64,000 nt of DNA. It comes from Sipunculus nudus. Its lineage: Eukaryota; Annelida; Sipuncula; Golfingiida; Sipunculidae. Position numbers and translations under genes: made by a program. Shown here one piece after another: positions 1 through 12,849 of this stretch. Below the pieces are notes generated by a model. The model had not been told where the DNA came from. It saw nothing but the letters and a program-made list of their open reading frames with translations, and made no database searches. Position 1 is the first letter of the stretch; each line of letters starts with the position of its first letter. The stretch covers positions 856,001 through 920,000 of the forward strand of contig CM049320.1 of NCBI GenBank assembly GCA_026874595.1. Direction: 5' to 3'.

Positions 1-3000
1 GCTCTTACTCGTGTTTACCTATTTATACGATTGTTTTCTGTTCTGTGTTTATTTGTTTGCTCATACTCGTGTTTACCTATTTATACGTTTGTTATCTGTT
101 AGGTGTATATTTGTTTGCTCTTACACGTGTTTACCTATTTATACGTCTGTTATCTGTTCTTTGTATATTTGCCTGCTCTTACTCGTGTTTACCTATTTAT
201 ACGATTGTTTTCTGTTCTGTGTATATTTGTTTGCTCTTACTCGTGTTTACCTATTTATACGATTGTTTTCTGTTCTGTGTATATTTGTTTGCTCATACTC
301 GTGTTTACCTATTTATACGATTGTTTTCTGTTCTGTGTATATTTGTTTGCTCTTACTCGTGTTTACCTATTTATACGATTGTTTTCTGTTCTGTGTATAT
401 TTGTTTGCTCTTACTCGTGTTTACCTATTTATACGATTGTTTTCTGTTCTGTGTATATTTGTTTGCTCATACTCGTGTTTACCTATTTATACGATTGTTT
501 TCTGTTCTGTGTATATTTGTTTGCTCATACTCGTGTTTACCTATTTATACGATTGTTTTCTGTTCTGTGTATATTTGTTTGCTCATACTCGTGTTTACCT
601 ATTTATACGATTGTTTTCTGTTCTGTGTATATTTGTTTGCTCATACTCGTGTTTACCTATTTATACGATTGTTTTCTGTTCTGTGTATATTTGTTTGCTC
701 TTACTCGTGTTTACCTATTTATACGATTGTTTTCTGTTCTGTGTATATTTGTTTGCTCTTACTCGTGTTTACCTATTTATACGATTGTTTTCTGTTCTGT
801 GTATATTTGTTTGCTCTTACTCGTGTTTACCTATTTATACGATTGTTTTCTGTTCTGTGTATATTTGTTTGCTCTTACTCGTGTTTACCTATTTATACGA
901 TTGTTTTCTGTTCTGTGTATATTTGTTTGCTCTTACTCGTGTTTACCTATTTATACGATTGTATTCTGTTCTGTGTATATTTGTTTGCTCTTACTCGTGT
1001 TTACCTATTTATACGATTGTTTTCTGTTCTGTGTATATTTGTTTGCTCATACTCGTGTTTACCTATTTATACGATTGTTTTCTGTTCTGTGTATATTTGT
1101 TTGCTCATACTCGTGTTTACCTATTTATACGATTGTTTTCTGTTCTGTGTATATTTGTTTGCTCTTACTCGTGTTTACCTATTTATACGATTGTTTTCTG
1201 TTCTGTGTATATTTGTTTGCTCTTACTCGTGTTTACCTATTTATACGATTGTTTTCTGTTCTGTGTATATTTTGTTTGCTCATACTCGTGTTTACTTATT
1301 TATACGATTGTTTTCTGTTCTGTGTATATTTGTTTGCTCTTACTCGTGTTTACCTATTTATACGATTGTTTTCTGTTCTGTGTTTATTTGTTTGCTCATA
1401 CTCGTGTTTACCTATTTATACGTTTGTTATCTGTTAGGTGTATATTTGTTTGCTCTTACACGTGTTTACCTATTTATACGTCTGTTATTTGTTCTTTGTA
1501 TATTTGCCTGCTCTTACTCGTGTTTACCTATTTATACGATTGTTTTCTGTTCTGTGTATATTTGTTTGCTCTTACTCGTGTTTACCTATTTATACGATTG
1601 TTTTCTGTTCTGTGTATATTTGTTTGCTCATACTCGTGTTTATCTACTTAAATGTTTGTTATCTGTTCTTGGTATATTTGTCTGCTCTTAATCGTGTTTA
1701 CCTATTAATACGTTTGTTTTCTGTTCTGTGTATATTTGTGTGCTCATACTTGTGTTTTTCTACTTAAATGTTGTTATCTGTTCTTGGTAAATTTGTCTGC
1801 TCTTACTCGTGTTTACCTATTTATACGTTTGTTATCTGTTCTGCGTATATTTGTTTGCTCATTTTCCTTTTTGCCTATTTATACGTTTGTTATCTGTTAG
1901 GTGTATATTTGTTTGCTCTTACACGTGTTTACCTATTTATACGTCTGTTATCTGTTCTTTGTATATTTGCCTGCTCTTACTCGTGTTTACCTATTTATAC
2001 GATTGTTTTCTGTTCTGTGTATATTTGTTTGCTCATACTCGTGTTTACCTATTTATACGATTGTTTTCTGTTCTGTGTATATTTGTTTGCTCTTACTCGT
2101 GTTTACCTATTTATACGATTGTTTTCTGTTCTGTGTTTATTTGTTTGCTCATACTCGTGTTTACCTATTTATACGTTTGTTATCTGTTAGGTGTATATTT
2201 GTTTGCTCTTACACGTGTTTACCTATTTATACGTCTGTTATCTGTTCTTTGTATATTTGCCTGCTCTTACTCGTGTTTACCTATTTATACGATTGTTTTC
2301 TGTTCTGTGCATATTTGTTTGCTCTTACTCGTGTTTACCTATTTATACGATTGTTTTCTGTTCTGTGTATATTTCTTTGCTCATACTCGTGTTTACCTAT
2401 TTATACGTTTGCTATCTGTTCTGCGTATATTTGTTTGCTCATTTTCCTTTTTGCCTATTTATACGTTTGTTATCTGTTAGGTGTATATTTGTTTGCTCTT
2501 ACACGTGTTTACCTATTTATACGTCTGTTATCTGTTCTTTGTATATTTGCCTGCTCTTACTCGTGTTTACCTATTTATACGATTGTTTTCTGTTCTGTGT
2601 ATATTTGTTTGCTCTTACTCGTGTTTACCTATTTATACGATTGTTTTCTGTTCTGTGTATATTTGTTTGCTCATACTCGTGTTTACCTATTTATACGTTT
2701 GTTATCTGTTCTGCGTATATTTGCCTGCTCTTACTCGTGTTTACCTATTTATACGATTGTTTTCTGTTCTGTGTATATTTGTTTGCTCTTACTCGTGTTT
2801 ACCTATTCATACGATTGTTTTCTGTTCTGTGTATATTTGTTTGCTCTTACTCGTGTTTACCTATTTATACGATTGTTTTCTGTTCTGTGTATATTTGTTT
2901 GCTCATACTCGTGTTTACCTATTTATACGTCTGTTATCTGTTCTTGGTATATTTGTCTGCTCTTACTCGTGTTTACCTATTTATACGTTTGCTATCTGTT

Positions 3001-6000
3001 CTGCGTATATTTGTTTGCTCATTTTCCTTTTTGCCTATTTATACGTTTGTTATCTGTTAGGTGTATATTTGTTTGCTCTTACACGTGTTTACCTATTTAT
3101 ACGTCTGTTATCTGTTCTTTGTATATTTGCCTGCTCTTACTCGTGTTTACCTATTTATACGATTGTTTTCTGTTCTGAGTATATTTGTTTGCTCATACTC
3201 GTGTTTACCTATTTATACGATTGTTTTCTGTTCTGTGTATATTTGTTTGCTCATACTCGTGTTTACCTATTTATACGTTTGCTATCTGTTCTGCGTATAT
3301 TTGTTTGCTCATTTTCCTTTTTGCCTATTTATACGTTTGTTATCTGTTAGGTGTATATTTGTTTGCTCTTACACGTGTTTACCTATTTATACGTCTGTTA
3401 TCTGTTCTTTGTATATTTGCCTGCTCTTACTCGTGTTTACTTATTTATACGATTGTTTTCTGTTCTGTGTATATTTGTTTGCTCTTACTCGTGTTTACCA
3501 ATTTATACGTTTTTTTCTGTTCTGTGTATATTTGTGTGCTCATACTTGTGTTTGTCTACTTAAATGTTTGTTATCTGTTCTTGGTAAATTTGTCTGCTCT
3601 TACTCGTGTTTACCTATTTATACGTTTGTTATCTGTTCTGTGTATATTTGTTTGCTCAAACTTGTGTTTGTCTACTTAAATGTTTGTTATCTGTTCTTGG
3701 TAAATTTGTCTGCTCTTACTCGTGTTTACCTATTTATACGTTTGTTATCTGTTCTGCGTATATTTGTTTGCTCATACTTGTGTTTGTCTACTTAAATGTT
3801 TGTTATCTGTTCTTGGTAAATTTGTCTGCTCTTACTCGTGTTTACCTATTTATACGTTTGTTATCTGTTCTGCGTATATTTGTTTGCTCATACTTGTGTT
3901 TGTCTACTTAAATGATTGTTATCTGTTCTTGGTAAATTTGTCTGCTCTTACTCGTGTTTACCTATTTATACGTTTGTTATCTGTTCTGCGTATATTTGTT
4001 TGCTCATACTTGTGTTTGTCTACTTAAATGTTTGTTATCTGTTCTTGGTAAAATTGTCTGCTCTTACTCGTGTTTGACCATTTATACGTTTGTTATCTGT
4101 TCTGCGTATATTTGTTTGCTCATTTTCCTTTTAGACTATTTATACGTTTGTTATCTGTTAGGTGTATATTTGTTTGCTCTTACACGTGTTTACCTATTTG
4201 TACGTCTGTTATCTGTTCTTGGTATATTTGTCTGCTCTTACTCGTGTTTACCTATTTATACGATTGTTTTCTGTTCTGTGTATATTTGTTTGCTCATACT
4301 CGTGTTTACCTATCTATACGTTTGCTATCTGTTCTGCGTATATTTGTTTGCTCATTTTCCTTTTTGCCTATTTATACGTTTGTTATCTGTTAGGTGTATA
4401 TTTGTTTGCTCTTACACGTGTTTACCTATTTATACGTCTGTTATCTGTTCTTTGTATATTTGCCTGCTCTTACTCGTGTTTACCTATTTATACGATTGTT
4501 TTCTGTTCTGTGTATATTTGTTTGCTCTTACTCGTGTTTACCTATTTATACGATTGTTTTCTGTTCTGTGTATATTTGTTTGCTCATACTCGTGTTTACC
4601 TATTTATACGTTTGCTATCTGTTCTGCGTATATTTGTTTGCTCATTTTCCTTTTTGCCTATTTATACGTTTGTTATCTGTTAGGTGTATATTTGTTTGCT
4701 CTTACACGTGTTTACCTATTTATACGTCTGTTATCTGTTCTTTGTATATTTGCCTGCTCTTACTCGTGTTTACCTATTTATACGATTGTTTTCTGTTCTG
4801 TGTATATTTGTTTGCTCTTACTCGTGTTTACCAATTTATACGTTTTTTTCTGTTCTGTGTATATTTGTGTGCTCATACTTGTGTTTGTCTACTTAAATGT
4901 TTGTTATCTGTTCTTGGTAAATTTGTCTGCTCTTACTCGTGTTTACCTATTTATACGTTTGTTATCTGTTCTGCGTATATTTGTTTGCTCATTTTCCTTT
5001 TTGCCTATTTATACGTTTGTTATCTGTTAGGTGTATATTTGTTTGCTCTTACACGTGTTTACCTATTTATACGTCTGTTATCTGTTCTTTGTATATTTGC
5101 CTGCTCTTACTCGTGTTTACCTATTTATACGATTGTTTTCTGTTCTGTGTATATTTGTTTGCTCATACTCGTGTTTACCTATTTATACGATTGTTTTCTG
5201 TTCTGTGTATATTTGTTTGCTCATACTCGTGTTTACCAATTTATACGTTTGCCATCTGTTCTGCGTATATTTGTTTGCTCATTTTCCTTTTTGCCTATTC
5301 ATACGTTTGTTATCTGTTAGGTGTATATTTGTTTGCTCTTACACGTGTTTACCTATTTATACGTCTGTTATCTGTTCTTTGTATATTTGCCTGCTCTTAC
5401 TCGTGTTTACCTATTTATACGTCTGTTATCTGTTCTTTGTATATTTGCCTGCTCTTACTCGTGTTTACCTATTTTTACGATTGTTTTCTGTTCTGTGTAT
5501 ATTTGTTTGCTCTTACTCGTGTTTACCAATTTATACGTTTTTTTCTGTTCTGTGTATATTTGTGTGCTCATACTTGTGTTTGTCTACTTAAATGTTTGTT
5601 ATCTGTTCTTGGTAAATTTGTCTGCTCTTACTCGTGTTTACCTATTTATACGTTTGTTATCTGTTCTGTGTATATTTGTTTGCTCAAACTTGTGTTTGTC
5701 TACTTAAATGTTTGTTATCTGTTCTTGGTAAATTTGTCTGCTCTTACTCGTGTTTACCTATTTATACGTTTGTTATCTGTTAGGTGTATATTTGTTTGCT
5801 CTTACACGTGTTTACCTATTTATACGTCTGTTATCTGTTCTTGGTATATTTGTCTGCTCTTACTCGTGTTTACCTATTTATACGATTGTTTTCTGTTCTG
5901 TGTATATTTGTTTGCTCATACTCGTGTTTACCTATTTATACGTTTGCTATCTGTTCTGCGTATATTTGTTTGCTCATTTTCCTTTTTGCCTATTTATACG

Positions 6001-8185
6001 TTTGTTATCTGTTAGGTGTATATTTGTTTGCTCTTACACGTGTTTACCTATTTATACGTCTGTTATCTGTTCTTTGTATATTTGCCTGCTCTTACTCGTG
6101 TTTACCTATTTATACGATTGTTTTCTGTTCTGTGTATATTTGTTTGCTCTTACTCGTGTTTACCAATTTATACGTTTTTTTCTGTTCTGTGTATATTTGT
6201 TTGCTCATACTTGTGTTTGTCTACTTAAATGTTTGTTATCTGTTCTTGGTAAATTTGTCTGCTCTTACTTGTGTTTACCTATTTATACGTTTGTTATCTG
6301 TTCTGCGTATATTTGTTTGCTCATACTCGTGTTTACCTATTTATACATCTGTTATCTGTTCATGGTATATTTGTCTGCTCTTACTCGGGTTTACCTATTT
6401 ATACGTTTGTTTTCTGTTCTGTGTATATTTGTTTGCTCATACTTGTGTTTGTCTACTTAAATGTTTGTTATCTGTTCTTTGTATATTTGCCTGCTCTTAC
6501 TCGTGTTTACCTATTTATACGATTGTTTTCTGTTCTGTGTATATTTGTTTGCTCTTACTCGTGTTTACCAATTTATACGTTTTTTTCTGTTCTGTGTATA
6601 TTTGTGTGCTCATACTTGTGTTTGTCTACTTAAATGTTTGTTATCTGTTCTTGGTAAATTTGTCTGCTCTTAATCGTGTTTACCAATTTATACGTTTTTT
6701 TCTGTTCTGTGTATATTTGTGTGCTCATACTTGTGTTTGTCTACTTAAATGTCTGTTATCTGTTCTTGGTATATTTGTCTGCTCTTACTCGTGTTTACCT
6801 ATTTATACGATTGTTATCTGTTCTGCGTATATTTGTTTGCTCATTTTCCTTTTTTGCCTATTTATACATTTGTTATCTGTTCGGTGTATATTTGTTTGCT
6901 CTTACACGTGTTTACCTATTTATACATCTGTTATCTGTTCATGGTATATTTGTCTGCTCTTACTCGGGTTTACCTATTTATACGTTTGTTTTCTGTTCTG
7001 TGTATTTTTGTCTGCTCATACTTGTGTTTGTCTACTTAAATGTTTGTTATCTGTTCTTGGTAAATTTGTCTGCTCTTACTCGTGTTTACCTATTTATACG
7101 TTTGTTATCTGTTCTGCGTATATTTGTTTGCTCATACTCGTGTTTACCTATTTATACATCTGTTATCTGTTCATGGTATATTTGTCTGCTCTTACTCGGG
7201 TTTACCTATTTATACGTTTGTTTTCTGTTCTGTGTATATTTGTTTGCTCATTCTCGTGTTTGCCTTGTTATACGTTTGTTATCTGTTCTGTGTGTATTTG
7301 TTTGCTCATACTTGTGTTTGTCTACTTAAAGGATGGTTATCTGTTCTTGGTATATTTGTTTGTTCTTACTCGTGTTTGCCATTTTTTACGTTTGTTATAT
7401 GTTTTGTGTATATTTGTTAGCTCATACTCGTGTTTTGCCTATTTATACAATCGTTATCTGTTCTGTGTATATTTGTTTGCTCATTTTCCTGTTTGCCTAT
7501 TTATACGTTTTTATCTGTTCTTCGTTCATTTTTTACTCATACTCGTGTTTGTATACTTAAATGTTTGTTATCTGTTCTTGGTATATTTGTGTACTCTTAC
7601 TCGTGTTTGCCTATTTATACGTTTGTTATATGTTCTGTATATATTTGTTTGCTCGTACTTGTGTTTGCCTATTTATACGTTTGATATCTGTTCTTGGTAT
7701 ATTTGTTTGCTCTTTCTTGTGTTTGCCAATTTTTATGTTTGTTATCTGTTCTGTGTATATTTGTTTGCTCATAATCGTGTTTGCCTTTTTATATGGTTTT
7801 TATCTATTCTGTGTTTATTTGTTTGCCTATTTTTGCGTTTGTTTAATGTTCTGTTTATATTTGTTTGCTCTTAGTTTTGTTTGCCTATTCATGCGTTTGT
7901 TATCTGTTCGGTCTATATTTTTTTGCGCTTACTCGTGTTTGCCTATTTATACGTTTGTTTTCTATTCTGTTTATATCTGTTTGCTCTTGAGTCTTGTTTG
8001 CCTATTTTTGCGTTTGTGTTTTTTTCTGTGTATATTTGTTTGCTCATAATCCATACCTGTATTTGCCTATTTAAACGTTTGTTATCTGCTCTTTGTATAT
8101 TTGTTTGGACTACTCGTGTTTGCCTCATTAAACGTTTGTTAAATGTTCTCTGTAGATTTGTTTGCTCATACTGGTGTTTTTCTAT
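1..8185. repeat. 58-bp satellite array with higher-order repeats
   Basis: About 140 head-to-tail copies of a T-rich 58-bp unit, some 57 bp, containing the core CTCGTGTTTACCTATTTATA. Positions about 180-1380 are nearly homogeneous. From about 1380 to 6500 distinct unit variants recur in order, with a 5-unit (290-bp) higher-order block beginning at 1901, 2191, 2481, 3061, 3351, 4394, 4684, 5031, 5321 and 6016, and a larger near-duplicate block about 985 bp apart (3954 versus 4939). Units decay progressively from about 7300 to 8185. All three plus-strand frames stay open for hundreds of codons, but the plus strand is poor in A, the predicted peptides are the same low-complexity hydrophobic string in every frame, and nothing resembles a protein family. 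I regard it as non-coding satellite. The window begins inside the array. Confidence 0.95.
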
Positions 8186-8402
8186 TGTTGTTGTTAACCT
8201 TTATTTCTTCCAACAAAGCGAAGATCAACATACAAAATTTCAATACAGAAGTAATACAAAAGCATTTCAAATTACAAACCAATAATCAGATGGGTGAAAT
8301 AGGAAAACGTTCAATGTTGTATGGCATACAGGCAATTAATATGTTATTTGATAATGATCAAGATAGCTCATGAAGCATCTTCTTAGACTGCTTGAAAAGA
8401 AG

Positions 8403-8480
8403 AGATGCCCCGTTTAGTATAGCGGCTGAATAGTGTTCGTGTGCGGAAGATTACGAGTTCAATGTCCGACAGGGCAACCA
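8403..8480 (+). pseudogene. tRNA-like sequence, possibly a SINE head
   Basis: The segment can be folded as a degenerate tRNA. TGCCCCG near 8407 pairs with CAGGGCA near 8470 in an acceptor-like stem with one mismatch. TTAGTATAGCGG resembles an A box and GAGTTCAATGTCC resembles a degenerate B box. No convincing anticodon stem or intact T loop is present, so a functional tRNA is unlikely. It lies in the 3' part of the decayed LINE and may be the head of an inserted SINE or a tRNA pseudogene. Low certainty. Confidence 0.3.
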
Positions 8481-8960
8481 ATTGTGCCTAAAGCTGAACG
8501 GGTAATTTATCAGAAATAAAGTCCCACATATGTCCTCTCTGGTTAATTGTAGCAATACAGGATTCAACTATATGTACTATTGCATTGGTGTTTGTAATTT
8601 TCCGCAACGATGACAAAGGAGCTGATGTTGCATGTTAAAATTTCCCAGATTCACAAGTTGCTGCGCAAAGTACCTGAACCAAGGCAATAAACCAGGTATC
8701 TGATTTGATGTTACCCACAGAGCAGACGGCGAGAAGCGATCACCGTGACCTCGAAAAAATTACTTAAGGTCAAATCTCGCGAAACGCTGAATTCATGCAT
8801 GGTACACTCGTAGTTCATAATACTATCAATTACTCGACATCTCCATTCGTTCCTGTCAGGAAAGGGCTCACAACCGATTTGCAGTTATAAATGGTATCAA
8901 GCAGTTAATATTTGTTTAACAGTCGATACATGTCGGCGGTTAATCCGTATATTTTAAGAA
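8481..8960. other. Unassigned, non-coding
   Basis: No coding potential or repeat structure was recognised. It is either LINE 3' UTR or the body of a SINE whose head is the tRNA-like sequence at 8403-8480. Confidence 0.4.
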
Positions 8961-8962
8961 TT

Positions 8963-9166
8963 TTATTTAACAAGAAGTAAATGAAAGGGTACATCACGAT
9001 TTTTTGAAAGGATTTGAAATGATTTATCTATACAAGTTCCGAAAAAAGGCTTTGTTTTATCAATAAAAGATTCTAAACAGGGTATACCTACCATTGATAA
9101 AGCAATATTAGTTCTAACAGTAGGCCTGAAGTTCTGAGAAATCTTCACACAATTAATTTCACACAA
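8963..9166 (-). pseudogene. LINE ORF2 C-terminal fragment
   Basis: A 67-residue minus-strand fragment with the segment RTNIALSMVGIPCLESFIDK. It aligns by eye with TTTDIALCLLGVPNLQSFID of the plus-strand LINE at about 58800-58860, a segment between the reverse transcriptase and the terminal zinc finger. This places it in the C-terminal third of the polyprotein. The reading frame is broken on both sides, so it is a dead remnant. Confidence 0.65.
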
Positions 9167-9658
9167 TTTTCAATATCAAGAGTTCGGTTTTATTTAAATT
9201 ATTCCATAGCTCGCAACAAAAAAGCACCAGAATTACAATCTGTTTGTACAGTAACATACACGAAAGTGGGTTAAAACCCTTTGGCCGAACACCGATACCA
9301 GCCAATGAATCCTTTCGCCCCTATAACACGCGTTAGCAACAGATTCTTTGTGCGTGAAGCCTGTCGAATCAAGTCCTGTCCTAAATACCACGCTGGCTTT
9401 GAAGAAATATTTATTAAACGTTTAAACAATCTCCCCAAACGTCAGAATAACAGATATTTTGGATTGAAGTTTAAACGCTATTATGAACTATGAGCATAGC
9501 ATATATTGATCATATTTTGAAGACCCTGGGGTGCAGGCGAGAGTGGCGCCAAATAATCAGGCTGTACTGGAGAACCCATATAAGTATCGGCAATGCAGGC
9601 TCGAAAATTTAGATTATCGTAATTCTTCTAAGAGATCATTTATGTACACAAAAAAACA

Positions 9659-10680
9659 CTAATCAGATAGGACCCCATCCTGCCGTACAGACTGTTTAAC
9701 ATTGAACCATCTACTTATGTAACTATTAACCTGAACCGCGCTCTGAACATTGGTATAACATGAAACAATTAGCCCCCAAAATTTACCCTTAATTTCTAAA
9801 TTGAAAATCTTATAAGGAAGGCCATTGTGCCATACTGAAGCAAAAGCTCTCTGATTATCGAAGCAGCACAGATATATTTTAGATCCTCTTTCTTTGAAAC
9901 ATGAAATCACTTCTTGAACTATAAAAGAAGCATGTAATGAGCACATTTGTTTTTGGTAAGCAAATTGCAGACTGTCGGATTCTGTATCTGATTCACCTTT
10001 ATAAATTTCAAGAAACGTTCAAGTAATATCTTTTTGAAAACTTTATAAATAACACACAGGAGCGAAATTCCTCTGTGTGCATCCGGTTTTGTACTGTTTC
10101 CTTTCCCTTTTGGAATGGTTACAATAAGGCCGCGCTTCAAGCTAACTGGAATTTCCTCCGTGTACAACATTAAACAGAAAAGGTGACAAAGATGATCTGT
10201 CAATGCATTCCCACCAAAAATGAGGTTCTCATTTGTTATACGATCCAAACCGCCGGATTTCCCTCTAATAAGGGCTTTCCCTGCATTGTGCACTTCTATA
10301 GTGGTGTTCAGCGCCATCTAGGAACTTTTTTTCCACAACTAAATGATACCTTTTTCATGTGGCCAATTTTCTCAACCACGTCGTGACAACAGCCCCTATC
10401 AAAATGATCTTGCTGTTTAGGGGTATATATATTTTCGAAATAGTCAGCCCACCCTTCTGCCATATCTTGTGGATTATACGAAATATTACCTGGAGTGAAA
10501 GAAATACCCCCTATATGTTTACTTTTAAACCTGTTTAACCATTGTCCAAAATCTATTGATATCTGGTTCTGAGAAATCATGCAGCTTTTGGAAGAGCTCT
10601 TCCTCGGCAATTGTATGGATATGCCTCATTGCACGTCTGAATTTACATTTCGCTGGTTAATACGAACGATGTTCACTGCA
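9659..10680 (-). pseudogene. LINE reverse transcriptase and linker remnants
   Basis: Three overlapping minus-strand fragments. The first (about 10680-10308) is a linker with KFRRAMRHIHTIAEEELFQK and WADYFENIY, colinear with the plus-strand LINE's KREFRREMRRFN and WANYFEKLY. The second (10317-9919) begins the polymerase domain: KSGGLDRITNEN, then PKGKGN and HRGISLLCVIYKVFKK. The third (9946-9659) has motif A as CFDNQRAFASVWH and the SVRQDGVLSD segment. The part that should carry the YADD-type active site (below 9659) is not recognisable. Frame breaks separate the pieces. In the retrotransposition cycle this domain would copy element RNA at the nicked target; here it is inactive. Confidence 0.85.
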
Positions 10681-11269
10681 CTCTAAACAACGCAGTCTCC
10701 CTTCTTCCAACCATTTTATTCGTGCGAATCTCATCACATCATGTTTAGGTTTAGCCAAGATTTTCCATTTTGGTTTAAGATACTTTTGAAATTTACGGGG
10801 CGGTATAGCGCAGTTCGCAGTCAAATGTAAACAATTTGTTAGTTTTTGTGATAATCTTCCAGAGAAGCTTCGTTACAATTTAGCTTTATCCGGTCAAGAC
10901 AGCTTGTTTAGGTTAGCTTGTAGCACACAGGTGTAACTATTTTTTATTTGAACGGGAGTTACTTTTTTCTAGTGCAGGGATCCCGTTTGAAGTGGAATGG
11001 GTTGAGGAACACAAATACTTATGCTTAGATTAACTGCGACAGGAAGGTGGTCAGAATGGTCCTTTTTTTCTCTTCTTCTTTGTCTCAGAATAAATTCACC
11101 TCAATATTTTTATTGTTTTTTTATCATCACCGACAGACCCTCAAAGTTGAACATGCATGTGATAGTGTATATAACATTTATGCATGTGACAGTGGACCTT
11201 ATTTTTATACAAAGAAAAGTGAATTACAAAAATATTACATTCAATTACATATCATCTGATTCTTGACAG

Positions 11270-11990
11270 AGGCATTAATTTACCCCATGTGTCACCATGT
11301 AGGTCTAACATCTTTTTCTTCTCCGCCCCTTTGCGCTCCAATAATTCCATATTTACCACATGATTAACAAATGTAACAAAAGACGGAACATCAACTTCCT
11401 TACGATATTAATAGAAACCATATTTATAAATTAATATCAACATATCAAGGAGACATTTCAGTTCTTTTTTCTCACATTCAACATATATTAAACTGTCCTG
11501 TAATGGAGGCATATCAATACCTACTTTCACAACCCAATTCTTTATTTGTCAATAAAATGTGACTGCCCTCTGACACTTACAAAATAGATGGATAACAGTT
11601 TTCCTTTTGAATGAAGCAATAAGGACATCTCTCAGTATCCGAGATTTTCCATATGAAGAGTTTTTCATTAACCGCTAAGACATTATGAAGAATTTTAGCC
11701 TAGAAATGTCCCATATACATATCAAAGGTAACAGTGTATGCTAATTTAGCTGCTTCATTTCAGCTCCATTCATTGTTTTTTCCCCCTGAAGCTTTATTTT
11801 GTTTACTGGTTCTCCCTTTATAGTAATTATAATATGATTATACACATGATAGAATCAAATACTTCTCAAGTACAGCATTTTGTTCTGTACTGGGATAATA
11901 ACGTCATCAGAATTGCAGATATATGTTGTGGAAGGTATTTCTTTTGATATAATATGTTGTTTCCAATAGCAATTGAACAGCTAGCCAATG
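11270..11990 (-). pseudogene. 3' coding fragment of a different LINE, nested
   Basis: Translation of the minus strand gives a decayed but coherent stretch. It has KILHNVLAVNEKLFIWKISD, a CPYC pair, and after a frameshift TVIHLFCKC, a Cys/His cluster typical of the C-terminal zinc finger of LINE polyproteins. It is followed by KELKCLLDMLILIYKYGFY and VPSFVTFVNHVVNMELLE. It sits between the endonuclease (12003) and linker (10680) of the host LINE, whose own C-terminal fragment is elsewhere (8963-9166). It is therefore most simply a second LINE's truncated 3' end inserted into the first. The upper boundary is uncertain. Confidence 0.55.
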
Positions 11991-12002
11991 TATAAAATAT
12001 GT

Positions 12003-12718
12003 TTATACAGAATGGTTAGGTTCGTGCTCATTGTTCATTTTAGACTTTAAAATTTGAATTTCTATTTGTGGTCCTACCAGTATATGATTGATTAATGTTC
12101 GATTGCCGCTTACACCCGCGTCATAAGTATAGTATGGACCTTCACGCATTGGATGAATCATAAAAGATATCATACTGATGACTTTCAGAAAAGATTGAAA
12201 TATGTCCGTTAGGCCCATGCAACAGGATGGCTGACATAAATTACAATTTAGATCTCCGATGAATATCACATGACAAATCGAACAGTATTCGTTATAATGT
12301 TTATATAATAATTGAGTTTTCTCCATATATGTACCTAAATTATGATTGGTGCTTGGTAAATCAACCTGAAATATACAAAGTGAAAAAGAACCACATTTAC
12401 CTCGAATACCTACAACAAAACCGTACACTTCATCTTTTGGATTAATTGACACAGCATGTTTAAGAGACTCTCCTAAAAGGTACACACCACCCTTACCACA
12501 TCTATACGGATCTAGAGGGTCCAGGCCGCTGTCGGCCAAACCATGAAGTTAGTATTGATAGTTTCGAGAAAGTGTAAATTGTCTTCAAACAACCAGTGTT
12601 CTGCTGACCCAAGAACAAAGGTTTTAGAGTCGTCGAGCAGCTCAGCTACGTACATGCTACTGGACATAACACCCCTGCAATTATAAGACACTATTTGTAT
12701 TCTATTTGGTTCAGCCAT
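12003..12718 (-). pseudogene. LINE AP-endonuclease domain remnant
   Basis: Two overlapping minus-strand fragments (12718-12512 and 12539-12003) make an exonuclease-endonuclease-phosphatase fold of the APE type, which nicks target DNA to prime reverse transcription. Visible motifs are IQIVSYNCRGV at the N-terminus with the catalytic Asn, GSAEHWL with the metal-binding Glu, FIGDLNCNL (GDxN), and NRTLINHILV where functional enzymes usually read IDHIL or similar. The terminal SDH-type motif is replaced by an eroded PNHSV followed by a stop. One frameshift joins the two fragments. It is inactive. Confidence 0.85.
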
Positions 12719-12849
12719 TACTAAAGAGTATAGTTAATATCTCCATATTGTCTGGTATAGTTACAATGGAACAACTGGTTAAATATACAGAGGCCAAAGC
12801 TCGAGGTTCCACCACAGCAAGAAACAATGTTTAAACAAATTCTGTCTAT

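Noticed and set aside
11-7874. Very long plus-strand open frames (up to 696 codons) over the 58-bp array.
   Set aside because: All three frames are open because the unit has few A bases and no stop trinucleotides. The peptides are shifted versions of one low-complexity string, with no flanking gene structure.
1-8185. A CRISPR array (regular repeats).
   Set aside because: Units are contiguous with no unique spacers, and the window is eukaryotic.
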